In this document: piece after piece, positions 8,425 through 17,525 of the stretch
How positions within the stretch are numbered: position 1 is the stretch's first letter
How the letters are laid out: every line of letters starts with the position of its first letter
DNA from: Lentisalinibacter sp964602525
Lineage (GTDB): Bacteria; Pseudomonadota; Gammaproteobacteria; Steroidobacterales; Woeseiaceae
DNA length: 48,411 bases
NCBI GenBank assembly: GCA_964602525.1
Contig: CAZRSA010000004.1
Coordinates: 1 to 48,411, forward strand
Direction: 5' to 3'
Made by a program: the position numbers and the translations under genes
The notes under the pieces: model-generated
What the model was told of the DNA's origin: nothing
Database searches by the model: none
Seen by the model: only the letters and a program-made list of their open reading frames with translations

Positions 8425-9417
8425 ATGCGTCGGGCGACGGGACGGCGGCCGGTGGCCTGTCTGGCGCTCGCGGCCCTGGCGGCCGTGCTGCAACAGGCCG
8501 ATGCGGCAGCCCTCGACGTGCGCCACGGCGGTCCGCTGACCGGCCTGTTCGGCCTGCCGTCGCCCGGCGAGTCCGCCGCGCTGGCCCCGGGCGAGGACCG
8601 GCGCTTCGACCTCCTGCTACAGGGCTCCAGCCACGCCGTCAGCGGCGCCGCAGACGGCGAGGAACTGCTGCTGGACGGCGAGACCTGGCGCGCGGCCCTG
8701 CGGCTGCGCACCCGCTTCGCGGAGCGCTGGGAGTTCGGCCTGGAGATCCCCTGGATCCGCCACACCGGCGGCAGCATGGACCGCCTCATCGACAACTGGC
8801 ACGCACTGTTCGGCCTTCCGGACGGCATTCGGGACGAAGTGCCCCGGGATGCGCTGCGTTACGCCTACCGGAACACAGCCGGCGAGGTGCTCGACTTCGG
8901 CGAAGGCGCCGGCGGCCTCGGCGACATACGCCTCAGTGCCGGTTACCGTTTGCGCCGGGACGGGGCCGGCTCGCTCTCGCTGCGGGCGGCCGTCGAACTG
9001 CCCACCGGCGACGAGGCGAAACTCACCGGCAATGGCGCCGCGGATTACACGCTGGGTATCGCCTGGGAGCGCGGCGCAGCGGAGGGCTCCGGGCGCTGGA
9101 GCGCCCATATCGTCGCGGGCGTCGTCCGCTTCGGCGAGACGGACCTGCCGGCCGTCGACACGCGGGAGTTCGGCGCCTGGATGCAGGCGGGCGCCGGGTG
9201 GCGGGTCACGCCGCATATCGAGCTGCTCGGCCAACTGCAGGCCGCCAGCTCGCCGGTCGACAGCGCCATCGACGCCTGGGGCGGCAGCCTCATGCTGGCG
9301 CTCGGCGCCGGTATCGATCTCGGCGGCCGCTACCGGCTGCAGCTGGGCTTCACGGAAGACATCGACGTGGAGACGTCGCCGGACATCACCTTCATGCTAC
9401 GGCTGACCCGGCGCTGA
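8425..9417 (+). CDS. DUF3187 family exported protein
   Basis: About 330 residues. A signal peptide (hydrophobic stretch CLALAALAAVLQQ, cleavage near ADAAA) precedes a region of repeated amphipathic strands (FDLLLQGSSH, ALRLRTRF, FGLEIPW, DIRLSAGYRL) and ends in an aromatic/hydrophobic strand FMLRLTRR, consistent with an outer-membrane beta-barrel. The sequence recalls DUF3187, whose function is unknown. The start is uncertain: ATG 8371 has GGAG nine bases upstream but adds an 18-residue basic extension before the signal peptide; ATG 8425 gives a normal-length one. Divergent from dacB; convergent with the VTT protein. Confidence 0.7.
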   Translation: MRRATGRRPVACLALAALAAVLQQADAAALDVRHGGPLTGLFGLPSPGESAALAPGEDRRFDLLLQGSSHAVSGAADGEELLLDGETWRAALRLRTRFAERWEFGLEIPWIRHTGGSMDRLIDNWHALFGLPDGIRDEVPRDALRYAYRNTAGEVLDFGEGAGGLGDIRLSAGYRLRRDGAGSLSLRAAVELPTGDEAKLTGNGAADYTLGIAWERGAAEGSGRWSAHIVAGVVRFGETDLPAVDTREFGAWMQAGAGWRVTPHIELLGQLQAASSPVDSAIDAWGGSLMLALGAGIDLGGRYRLQLGFTEDIDVETSPDITFMLRLTRR

Positions 9418-9422
9418 GCCCT

Positions 9423-10139
9423 CTACTCCAGGTCCTCGCCCATCTCGCGCCGCAGAGCGCGGGTAGCGGTGCGGTGGATGATCCACGTGACCGCGACGAT
9501 CGCGACCAGCCCGGCGGCGAACAGCAGCTTGCCGGCGAGCCCCGTCTCTACCTCGCCCTCCACGAGCTGATCCACGTTCTTGGCGATGGACCCGAGATAG
9601 ACGTACAGCGTGACGGCCGGGATCATGCCGATCCAGGTGGCGAAGAAATACGGCACGACCCGGATACGGGTGAGCCCGTAGGCGTAGTTCAGCAGGTTGA
9701 AGGGTAGCAGCAGCGACAGTCGCGTGAGCATGACCACGACGAAGCCCCGGTGGGCGATGGCCTGGTCGAGAGCCGCCATGCGCCGGTCGCCGGCCACCTT
9801 CTGCGAGACCCATTCCCGCGCCACCGTGCGGCCGATGAGATAGGACAGCGTGCCGCCCAGGGCCGTGCCCAGCGAGACCAGCGGCACGCCCCCGGCCAGG
9901 CCGAACAGGTAGCCGCCGCTCATGGTCAGCACCGAGCCGGGCACCATGAGGGCGGTGCCGACGGTGAAGCCCGCCACGAACAGGGCACGCCCGAGTGCCG
10001 GGTGCTCCGCGATCCACACCGCGGCCGCATCGAGCCAGACGTCGAGCGGCAGCGTCCAGACGGCCACCACCATGGCCGTCAGGAACAGCCCCGCCGCGAT
10101 GAGCCGGCGGCGCGGGCCGGCTTTCTCCGCACCAGCCAT
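9423..10139 (-). CDS. TVP38/TMEM64 (VTT/DedA-superfamily) membrane protein
   Basis: 238 residues with about five to six hydrophobic segments. The VTT-domain signature is visible: VPGSVLTMSGGYLFG, the glycine-rich reentrant stretch GTALGGTLSYLIGR, and LLLPFNLLNYAYGLTRI with a following FFATWIGMIPAVTLY. VTT/DedA proteins act in the inner membrane and several transport or scramble phospholipids. It is the last gene of a three-gene cassette: its ATG lies four bases after the HAD stop. Context suggests a lipid-related role; substrate unknown. Confidence 0.85.
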   Translation of the reverse strand: MAGAEKAGPRRRLIAAGLFLTAMVVAVWTLPLDVWLDAAAVWIAEHPALGRALFVAGFTVGTALMVPGSVLTMSGGYLFGLAGGVPLVSLGTALGGTLSYLIGRTVAREWVSQKVAGDRRMAALDQAIAHRGFVVVMLTRLSLLLPFNLLNYAYGLTRIRVVPYFFATWIGMIPAVTLYVYLGSIAKNVDQLVEGEVETGLAGKLLFAAGLVAIVAVTWIIHRTATRALRREMGEDLE

Positions 10140-10143
10140 GGGG

Positions 10144-10830
10144 CTAGACGGTATCCCGGCTCGCGTGGCCGACGCCGTTGCCGGCGTCGTCGGCGAGCAC
10201 TTCCCAGCCGCGGGCCTCGGCCGACGCACGCAGTTCACGGTCCGGGCGCACCGCCACGGGCATGCCCACCCGTTCCAGCAGGGCCAGATCCCAGCGGGAG
10301 TCGCCGTAGGCCGCGACCGCCCCGGGGGACACGCCCCGGTCCCGGCAGATACCGTCCAGCAGCGTGGTCTTCCCCGCGCCGAACGGGTGGCGCAGCGGCG
10401 GGGCGGCGCGCAGGCGCCCGTCCCGCTCAGCGCAGAGCGAACCGATCGCCTCGTCCGCGCCGAGCCGGGCGGCGATTGCCTCGGCGATGGGCTGGAGCGT
10501 GCCGGACAGCAGCACGATCGCATCGCCCGCCGCCCGGTGCCGCTGCAGCCTGGCCACCGCCGGGGCATACAGAGCGGACTCCACCTCCGCCGCCACGAAG
10601 GCGCGCGCCTCGCTCGCGAAGCGCTCGCTGTCCAGGCCGCTGAGATAGGCCTTGTTCTTCTTCGCCACGTGCCGGCCGTAGCGGGGCAGCCAGCGCAGGT
10701 TGAACCAGAGAAACGCCAACAGCCGCCGCGGCCCCAGCGCACCGCGCCGCAGCAGCCACAGGAAGAAGCGCTTCTCCGTGCTGGGCCCGGCCACCAGCGT
10801 GCCGTCGATATCGAACACCGCCAGGCCCAT
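10144..10830 (-). CDS. HAD-IB family phosphatase, possible phosphatidylglycerophosphatase
   Basis: 228 residues. HAD motif I is FDIDGTL (D7, D9), motif II is LLSGT, motif III a lysine around GAGK, and motif IV is GDSRWDL. A short hydrophobic/basic cap region with LLAFLWFNLRWLP resembles PgpC-like HAD phosphatases. It should hydrolyse a phosphate monoester. Its ATG overlaps the stop of the upstream CDP-alcohol phosphatidyltransferase by one base (ATGA arrangement), so the two are translationally coupled. This suggests it dephosphorylates that enzyme's product, for example phosphatidylglycerophosphate. That substrate is inference; a SerB-like role is the alternative. Confidence 0.85.
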   Translation of the reverse strand: MGLAVFDIDGTLVAGPSTEKRFFLWLLRRGALGPRRLLAFLWFNLRWLPRYGRHVAKKNKAYLSGLDSERFASEARAFVAAEVESALYAPAVARLQRHRAAGDAIVLLSGTLQPIAEAIAARLGADEAIGSLCAERDGRLRAAPPLRHPFGAGKTTLLDGICRDRGVSPGAVAAYGDSRWDLALLERVGMPVAVRPDRELRASAEARGWEVLADDAGNGVGHASRDTV

Positions 10831-11465
10831 CAGTCCTCGCCGCCGGCCTTCGGGATCAGGCTGTCGCGCTCCTCGTAGACGAACTCGGCGACCACGGGCA
10901 GACCGCGCAGGATGCAGATCAGCACGGCCAGGTAGACCAGCACCGCGCCGACCGCCTCGAGTACGGCCTGCCATTCGACCCAGAGGGACGGTACCAGCGT
11001 CGGCAGCGGCTGCAGCAGCAGCATCCAGCAGAATGCGGTGGCCTTCAGTACGGCGTAGAAGCCGCGCATGAAGCGGCCCGCCACGAGCCACTGACCGACG
11101 GGCGAGCGGATCATGCTGAACGGGGCGTGGCCTTCCGTGGTGGCCTGGTTGGCGCGGATGGTATCCACCACGGTGCCCCGGATGACGAACACCAGCGGGA
11201 CCCACACCGGCACCAGGTCCAGGTCCGCCAGCACGATCCACATGGTCAGTTCGACGATGCGGTCGCCGGCGATATCGAACATGGCGCCGAACAGGGAGGT
11301 CTCGTTGCGGCGCCGTGCCACCCAGCCGTCGAGTCCGTCCGTCACGAACAGAAAGATCAGCAGCGGCACGTTCGCCAGCTGCCACCAGGGATGTTCGGGC
11401 TGGTAGGCGATGGCGACCACCACGATGAGTAGCAGCAGCCGGCTGAGTGTTATTAGATTGGCCAC
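10830..11465 (-). CDS. CDP-alcohol phosphatidyltransferase family protein
   Basis: 211 residues, integral membrane. The CDP-alcohol phosphatidyltransferase signature is complete: D43, D46-G47, A50-R51, G60, D64 and D68 with the exact family spacing. It should transfer a phosphatidyl group from CDP-diacylglycerol to an alcohol such as glycerol-3-phosphate. The start is GTG at 11465 (NLITLSRL is the usual N-terminus). There is no ribosome site, and TATAAT ends six bases before it, suggesting a leaderless mRNA. First gene of the cassette with the HAD phosphatase and VTT protein. Confidence 0.88.
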   Translation of the reverse strand: MANLITLSRLLLLIVVVAIAYQPEHPWWQLANVPLLIFLFVTDGLDGWVARRRNETSLFGAMFDIAGDRIVELTMWIVLADLDLVPVWVPLVFVIRGTVVDTIRANQATTEGHAPFSMIRSPVGQWLVAGRFMRGFYAVLKATAFCWMLLLQPLPTLVPSLWVEWQAVLEAVGAVLVYLAVLICILRGLPVVAEFVYEERDSLIPKAGGED

Positions 11466-11471
11466 GCGGCG

Positions 11472-11499
11472 ATTATACCTGAGCGGACCCGCCGCTCAG
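11472..11499 (-). promoter_or_regulatory. Promoter and possible operator of the phosphatidyltransferase cassette
   Basis: On the minus strand a perfect TATAAT (11472-11477) ends six bases before the GTG start. Directly upstream, CTGAGCGG-N5-CCGCTCAG (11479-11499) is a perfect 8-bp inverted repeat filling the spacer between -10 and -35, a typical place for a repressor or spacer-bending activator. The -35 is poor. The binding protein is unknown. Confidence 0.55.
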
Positions 11500-11859
11500 G
11501 CTCGCGGACACCGCCTGCAGATCCTGCATCCGAAGCCGTCGCGGCCGCGAATTGCGTGTGGAAGAGAGCCGGCAGAGACGGACGATGAGAATGACCGCGC
11601 ACATCACACGCAGACCGCAACCAGCGAGCCTCGCCTGCAGGCGGCAGGCCGGCGCCATGCCGCTGAGCGCACGCGCAGCTACGCTGTATGCGGAAAGCTT
11701 GTTAAGCTTGCCCCCCGTGGCCGGTCCGGGAGCCCTGCTCCCGTGAGCACCGGCATGCACATCCGCGCTGTCCGCGGCGGCATTCCCGCCGCGGAAGCGG
11801 CACAGCGCTACCGTGACAACGAGCCGGCGCGCCGTACCGGCAGAGAATCAGGACGGCAG
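11500..11859. other. Gene-free stretch upstream of the ECF sigma gene
   Basis: About 360 bases without a credible gene; open frames here have no recognisable protein features. It contains a short direct repeat AAGCTTGTTAAGCTTG near 11696-11711 and a CCGCGGCGG-rich stretch. The sigma gene's own promoter should be here, but I cannot place it. Confidence 0.5.
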
Positions 11860-12423
11860 GTGACGGGGCAAGCGACCTTACTCGAGAGGATCGGCAACGG
11901 CGATCAGGCCGCCGTGGCGCAGTGCATCGAGCGCTACAGCGGTCTGGTGTGGTCGCTAGCACGGCGCTTCATAGCGGTTGAGGCGGACGCCGAGGACGCC
12001 GTGCAGGAGATCTTCCTCGAGATCTGGAACACCGCGGAACGATTCGATCCGTCCAAGTCGGCGGAAGCCACCTATATCAGCATGATCGCCCGGCGCCGTC
12101 TGATCGACCGGCTGCGCAAGAACCGGCGCGAACCCGAACGGCAGAATCTCGAGGACGTGGAGTACGCCCTCTCCGGGGAAGGGCACCGGGCGCTGGAAGC
12201 CTCGGCCGAAACCGAGAAGGTGGTCGAGGTTCTGAATGCAATGAAGCCGGAGCAGCAGCAGGTGATCCGCATGTCGACGTGGCTCGGCATGTCCCACTCG
12301 GCCATCGCCGAGGAGACCGGCATGCCGCTCGGCACGGTGAAGAGCCTGCTGCGGCGGGGCCTGATGCACATCCGGGATCAGCTCGGTGAGAGTGGCGCCG
12401 CCGGCGGGGGGGCGTTGTCATGA
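11860..12423 (+). CDS. ECF-family RNA polymerase sigma factor
   Basis: 187 residues. Region 2 is visible as YSGLVWSLARRFI with DAEDAVQEIFLEIW, and region 4 as LGMSHSAIAEETGMPLGTVK, the HTH that reads the -35. It directs RNA polymerase to a stress or envelope regulon; the signal is unknown. The start is taken as GTG 11860 (VTGQATLLERI) with AGGA just upstream, because the region upstream in frame lacks sigma homology. The last codon overlaps the start of the anti-sigma gene (ATGA), the usual coupling of such pairs. Confidence 0.9.
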   Translation: MTGQATLLERIGNGDQAAVAQCIERYSGLVWSLARRFIAVEADAEDAVQEIFLEIWNTAERFDPSKSAEATYISMIARRRLIDRLRKNRREPERQNLEDVEYALSGEGHRALEASAETEKVVEVLNAMKPEQQQVIRMSTWLGMSHSAIAEETGMPLGTVKSLLRRGLMHIRDQLGESGAAGGGALS

Positions 12424-13259
12424 ATGCACACAACGATGAAATGCTGGACCTCCTCGTGGCAAAGGCCACGGAGGGATTGTCGCCGGAGGAAGAGCGCGAA
12501 CTCGAGCGCCTGCTCGCGGCGGAGGAGGAGGCGGACGCGGAAGGCATGGAGCTGGCGGCAGCGGCGGCCACCAACGCTTTTGCACTCGGCGGCGGTCACG
12601 GCGAGGAGATGCCGGCCGGCCTGAAGGAACGGCTGCTGGCGGACGCCAGCGGGCGTACGCCGGCGGGCGACGCGACGCGCGCCTCCGCCACGGTGACCGA
12701 CATCGGCAGCCGAAGGCGGCCCGGGACGGATCCGCAGGAGATCGGCGGCAACGGGCTGGCGAGCAGCACCTTCAACCGACTGGGCTGGGCCGCGGCTGCC
12801 ATGCTCCTCGTGGCGCTCCTGGTAGTGAACCGGCCGCTGCCGGAAGAACCGGGCGGTGCCCCCGCCGAACCGGCCGAGGCGCGTGCGGAACTGATCCGGG
12901 AGGAGCCGGGCACCCTGGTGGTGCCGTGGAGCCCGCCGGACGTACCCGAGTACGCAGGCGTCACCGGCGATGTGATCTGGAACAACGAGAAGCAGGAGGG
13001 CTACCTGCGCCTGGCCGGCATGCCGACGAACGATCCGGCCCGCTCCCAGTACCAGCTCTGGATCGTGGATCCCGAGCGGGACGAGCAGCCCGTCGACGGC
13101 GGGGTGTTCGACATACCGGCCGGCCCGGGCGAAGTGGTGGTACCCATCCGGGCGAAGCTCGGCATCATCGACCCGCAGGCCTTCGCTATCACTCGCGAAC
13201 AGCCTGGCGGCGTGGTGGTCTCCGACGGCCCGCTGCTCGTGGTGGCAAGCGCGGGCTGA
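12420..13259 (+). CDS. RskA-type anti-sigma factor
   Basis: 279 residues. A cytoplasmic N-terminal part (about 1-120) is followed by one transmembrane helix (AAAAMLLVALLVV, about 121-137), a proline-rich linker and a periplasmic RskA C-terminal domain (GYLRLAGMPTNDP, YQLWIVDP, FDIPAGPGEV, AFAITREQPGGV). It should hold the preceding sigma factor at the membrane until a periplasmic signal triggers release. The N-terminal part has no cysteines, so it is not a zinc-binding (ZAS) anti-sigma. Overlaps the sigma gene by four bases. Confidence 0.9.
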   Translation: MNAHNDEMLDLLVAKATEGLSPEEERELERLLAAEEEADAEGMELAAAAATNAFALGGGHGEEMPAGLKERLLADASGRTPAGDATRASATVTDIGSRRRPGTDPQEIGGNGLASSTFNRLGWAAAAMLLVALLVVNRPLPEEPGGAPAEPAEARAELIREEPGTLVVPWSPPDVPEYAGVTGDVIWNNEKQEGYLRLAGMPTNDPARSQYQLWIVDPERDEQPVDGGVFDIPAGPGEVVVPIRAKLGIIDPQAFAITREQPGGVVVSDGPLLVVASAG

Positions 13260-13284
13260 GCGCCGCCGAGGCAGCCTCGTCCCG

Positions 13285-13307
13285 GCTGCCGCTACGACAC
13301 CGGCAGC
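13285..13307. terminator. Possible stem-loop between convergent genes
   Basis: GCTGCCG and CGGCAGC form a 7-bp stem with a 9-base loop spanning the stop codon of the minus-strand oxidoreductase, just past the anti-sigma gene. There is no T-tract, so termination is uncertain. Confidence 0.3.
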
Positions 13308-14326
13308 GGCGGCTCGGCCACCTTCAGCAGCTGCTTGCCCCGGTTCGCCCCCTCGAACAACCGGCGAAGCGTGGCGGGGCAGTCCCCGATACCGCCCTCG
13401 CGTATGTCCTCCTTCACCCGGATCTTCCCTTCCCCGAGCCAGCCGCTGAGCGCTTCCACGGCCTCCGGGAAGCGCTCGCGGAAATTGAGCACGATGAACC
13501 CCTCCATTCGCGAGGAGCGTACCACCAGCTGCATGTAGTTCTTCGGGCCCGGCGGCGGCTCGGTGCCGTAGCCGGTGGAGATGCCGCCGCAGAGCACGAT
13601 GCGCGCGTGCTGCGCCAGGTTGGCCAGGGCCGCATCCAGCGCCGGTCCGCCGACGTTGTCGAAGAAGACGTTGATGCTGTCGCCGCAGAGTTCGGCGAGC
13701 CGTGCCGTCACGTCTTCGTTCTTGTAGTCGACCGCGGCATCGAAACCGAACTCGTCGGTGAGCCAGCCGCACTTCTCCGCGCCACCGGCGATACCGATCA
13801 CCCGTGCACCCTTGATCTTCGCGATCTGCCCAGCCACCGAACCGGTGGCGCCGGCTGCACCGGAGACCACCACCGTATCACCGGCCTCCGGCCGGCCGAT
13901 CTCTAGCAGGCCGAAATAGGCGGTGATGCCGGTAACCCCGAGCACGCCGAGGAACCAGGTGGGCGGCACACCGGCCGGGATCCTGGTCAGCGGCAGCGGG
14001 CCCTCGGGGTCCGTGACCACGTAGTCCTGCCAGCTCAGCATCCCCTGCACGAGGTCGCCTTCCCGGAAGCCGGCGTGGCGGCTCGCCACCACCTGGGCAA
14101 CCGCGCCGGCGCGCATCGGCTCGCCGATCTGCACGGGCGGGACGTAACTCCTGACGTCGTTCAGCCAGCCCCTCTGGGCCGGGTCGAAGGAGAACCAGAG
14201 CGTGCGCAGAAGCACCTGGCCGTCAACGGGTTCGGGCACCGGGGGCTCCTTCAGTTCGAAGTGTTCGTCTCCCACTATGCCCGTCGGCCGGGCAGCAAGG
14301 ACCAACTGTCGATTGACGTCGCTCAT
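13292..14326 (-). CDS. NADP-dependent MDR oxidoreductase (CurA/leukotriene B4 12-hydroxydehydrogenase-like)
   Basis: 344 residues of the medium-chain reductase family, zinc-independent branch. The N-terminal catalytic domain contains LRTLWFSFDPAQRGWL, typical of this branch. The Rossmann domain contains the coenzyme loop SGAAGATGSVAGQIAK, then VDYKNED and FFDNVGG. It should reduce alpha,beta-unsaturated ketones or aldehydes with NADPH in the cytoplasm; the exact substrate is not readable. The ATG at 14326 is preceded by AAGGAGAG. A TACAAT hexamer upstream on the minus strand suggests its own promoter. Confidence 0.88.
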   Translation of the reverse strand: MSDVNRQLVLAARPTGIVGDEHFELKEPPVPEPVDGQVLLRTLWFSFDPAQRGWLNDVRSYVPPVQIGEPMRAGAVAQVVASRHAGFREGDLVQGMLSWQDYVVTDPEGPLPLTRIPAGVPPTWFLGVLGVTGITAYFGLLEIGRPEAGDTVVVSGAAGATGSVAGQIAKIKGARVIGIAGGAEKCGWLTDEFGFDAAVDYKNEDVTARLAELCGDSINVFFDNVGGPALDAALANLAQHARIVLCGGISTGYGTEPPPGPKNYMQLVVRSSRMEGFIVLNFRERFPEAVEALSGWLGEGKIRVKEDIREGGIGDCPATLRRLFEGANRGKQLLKVAEPPLPVS

Positions 14327-14380
14327 GCGCTCTCTCCTTTGTGCATTGCCGCGCCGCAGCCGGGGCGGTCCGGGGCCGAC

Positions 14381-14386
14381 ATTGTA
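14381..14386 (-). promoter_or_regulatory. Possible -10 of the MDR oxidoreductase gene
   Basis: TACAAT preceded by TG on the minus strand, about 55 bases upstream of the ATG at 14326. No good -35 seen. Confidence 0.35.
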
Positions 14387-14405
14387 CAGGCGCCGCGCGG
14401 CGCGC

Positions 14406-15554
14406 TCAGAGCATGGCGGGTTCGCGGCCGGCGGGCGCTCCCTGCTCGCCGCCGGTGGTGCGGTAGACGTCCCGGCCGGCGTCGCCCTCGATCCGGCGGG
14501 CGAGTTCGGCCGCCTTGCGGCGGAACAACGCCTCGTCGCGCTTCATGCGCATGGCGCGTTCGAGATGATCAAGGGCCCGGCGGTATTCGCCCTCCGCCTC
14601 CGCCTCGCGCGCGAGGGCGAAGTAGTAGTAGGGGTTCGATTCGCGTACCCGCTGGATCTCGTCGAGCCAGTCCCGGGCTTCGATCGACCGTCCCCGGCGG
14701 TGCAGCAGCACCGCGAGATTGTTGATGGCGGAGGTATTCTCCGGCTCCAGCGCTATGGCGTAGCGCAGCATTTCCTCGGCGCTCCGGTCGTCGCCCACCC
14801 GCTGGTAGAGCAGGCCCAGGTTCGACCAGGCGTCGCTCCAGCCCGGCGCCTCCCGGATGGCAGCGCGAAAATACACCCAGGCGCCGGCGTAATCGCCCGA
14901 CGCCAGCCGGCGCGCACCCTGGTTGTTGTAGAACTGGCCGATCGCCTGGCCGTCACTCAGCATCGTGCGCCGGCCGCGGGGCTCGTCGGGGTAGGGATAG
15001 AAATCCATGACGTAGTCACCCCATCCGCGCAGGCGGCCGTAGACGTTGACGTGACGGGCGGCGAACAGTACGTCGCCTTCCATGTCCCACTGGGGCATGA
15101 CCTCCACCTGCTGGAACCGGGCGTCGAGGCCGAGTTCCCGAGCCATCGCGACGAACAGGATGGACAGGGACAGGCAGTTGCCGGCACGGCTGTGGAAGGT
15201 CTCTTCGGCGGTGCCCGTGCGACGCGCCTCGTAATCGATGCCGAGCAGCGCGGGATGCAGCAGCAGCCGTGACAGCGAGCGGACACGGTGAGGCCGGAAG
15301 CGGCTGTCGTCGATGTGGGTCTGGAGATAGCTCAGCATCTCCGGGGTGAGGGAGAGGATCTCCTCCCTGGTGGGCAGCGGCCCGACCTCTGCAACACGGT
15401 CCGACCAGGGCTCGGGCAGGGGCGCCGGCTGCGGGGCGGAAAGCCGCGCCGGCGCCGCAGCGCACCCTGCGGCCAGCAACGCCGTCAATGCAATCGTCAC
15501 GCCGGTCGCCGCTCTCGTCGCCGCCAACCGCCGTGCTTCCCCCCGTGCTGTCAT
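14406..15554 (-). CDS. Lipoprotein with transglutaminase-like and TPR domains
   Basis: 382 residues. The signal peptide ends in a lipobox (LLAAGC). A transglutaminase-like core follows with Cys in GNCLSLSILFVAMARELG, His in AARHVNVY and Asp in VMDFYP, a plausible Cys-His-Asp triad. The C-terminal half (about 205-350) is tetratricopeptide repeats (for example WSDAWSNLGLLYQRVGDD and TSAINNLAVLLHRRG). It should sit in the periplasm attached to a membrane, possibly as a peptidase or assembly scaffold. GGAGG precedes the ATG. It starts 14 bases after the EBP gene and may be cotranscribed with it. Confidence 0.85.
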   Translation of the reverse strand: MTARGEARRLAATRAATGVTIALTALLAAGCAAAPARLSAPQPAPLPEPWSDRVAEVGPLPTREEILSLTPEMLSYLQTHIDDSRFRPHRVRSLSRLLLHPALLGIDYEARRTGTAEETFHSRAGNCLSLSILFVAMARELGLDARFQQVEVMPQWDMEGDVLFAARHVNVYGRLRGWGDYVMDFYPYPDEPRGRRTMLSDGQAIGQFYNNQGARRLASGDYAGAWVYFRAAIREAPGWSDAWSNLGLLYQRVGDDRSAEEMLRYAIALEPENTSAINNLAVLLHRRGRSIEARDWLDEIQRVRESNPYYYFALAREAEAEGEYRRALDHLERAMRMKRDEALFRRKAAELARRIEGDAGRDVYRTTGGEQGAPAGREPAML

Positions 15555-15568
15555 GGCTGCCCTCCGCG

Positions 15569-17389
<1,821 letters not shown>

Positions 17390-17395
17390 GGAGGC

Positions 17396-17424
17396 AATAT
17401 ACGGAATTCCGTGATTTGTGTCAC
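17396..17424 (-). promoter_or_regulatory. Sigma-70-type promoter of the EBP gene
   Basis: On the minus strand GTGACA (17419-17424), a 17-base spacer and TATATT (17396-17401), each one mismatch from consensus. The -10 ends six bases before the ATG. The first operator palindrome fills the spacer, so a bound activator would block this promoter. Confidence 0.7.
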
Positions 17425-17451
17425 GGGATTCCGCGTATTACGAAATTCCGT
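17401..17451. promoter_or_regulatory. Three-copy palindromic operator/UAS array
   Basis: Copies: ACGGAATTCCGT (17401-17412, perfect 12-bp palindrome), ACGGGATTCCGC (17423-17434) and ACGAAATTCCGT (17440-17451). Centres are 22 and 17 bases apart. They lie 12-62 bases upstream of the EBP start and about 75-125 bases upstream of the start predicted from the sigma-54 promoter, which is where enhancer sites for EBPs are normally found. Confidence 0.75.
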
Positions 17452-17499
17452 AAGAGCATCTTCCGAGCCAAGTCCCTGTCCGGACTGGGAAACACGATC

Positions 17500-17515
17500 T
17501 GGCACGTTCTGTGCA
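17500..17515 (+). promoter_or_regulatory. Sigma-54 (-24/-12) promoter
   Basis: TGGCACG-TTCT-GTGCA. The -24 block is a perfect match, the -12 block has one mismatch (GTGCA for TTGCA), and the invariant GG and GC are ten bases apart as required. It reads rightward, away from the EBP gene, with transcription expected to start near 17526. Confidence 0.8.
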
Positions 17516-17525
17516 ATGCAACATA

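Noticed and set aside
11473..11859. Open frames in both directions in the stretch before the ECF sigma gene
   Set aside because: No start signals, no domain features and Arg/Ala/Pro-rich translations typical of non-coding frames in GC-rich DNA.
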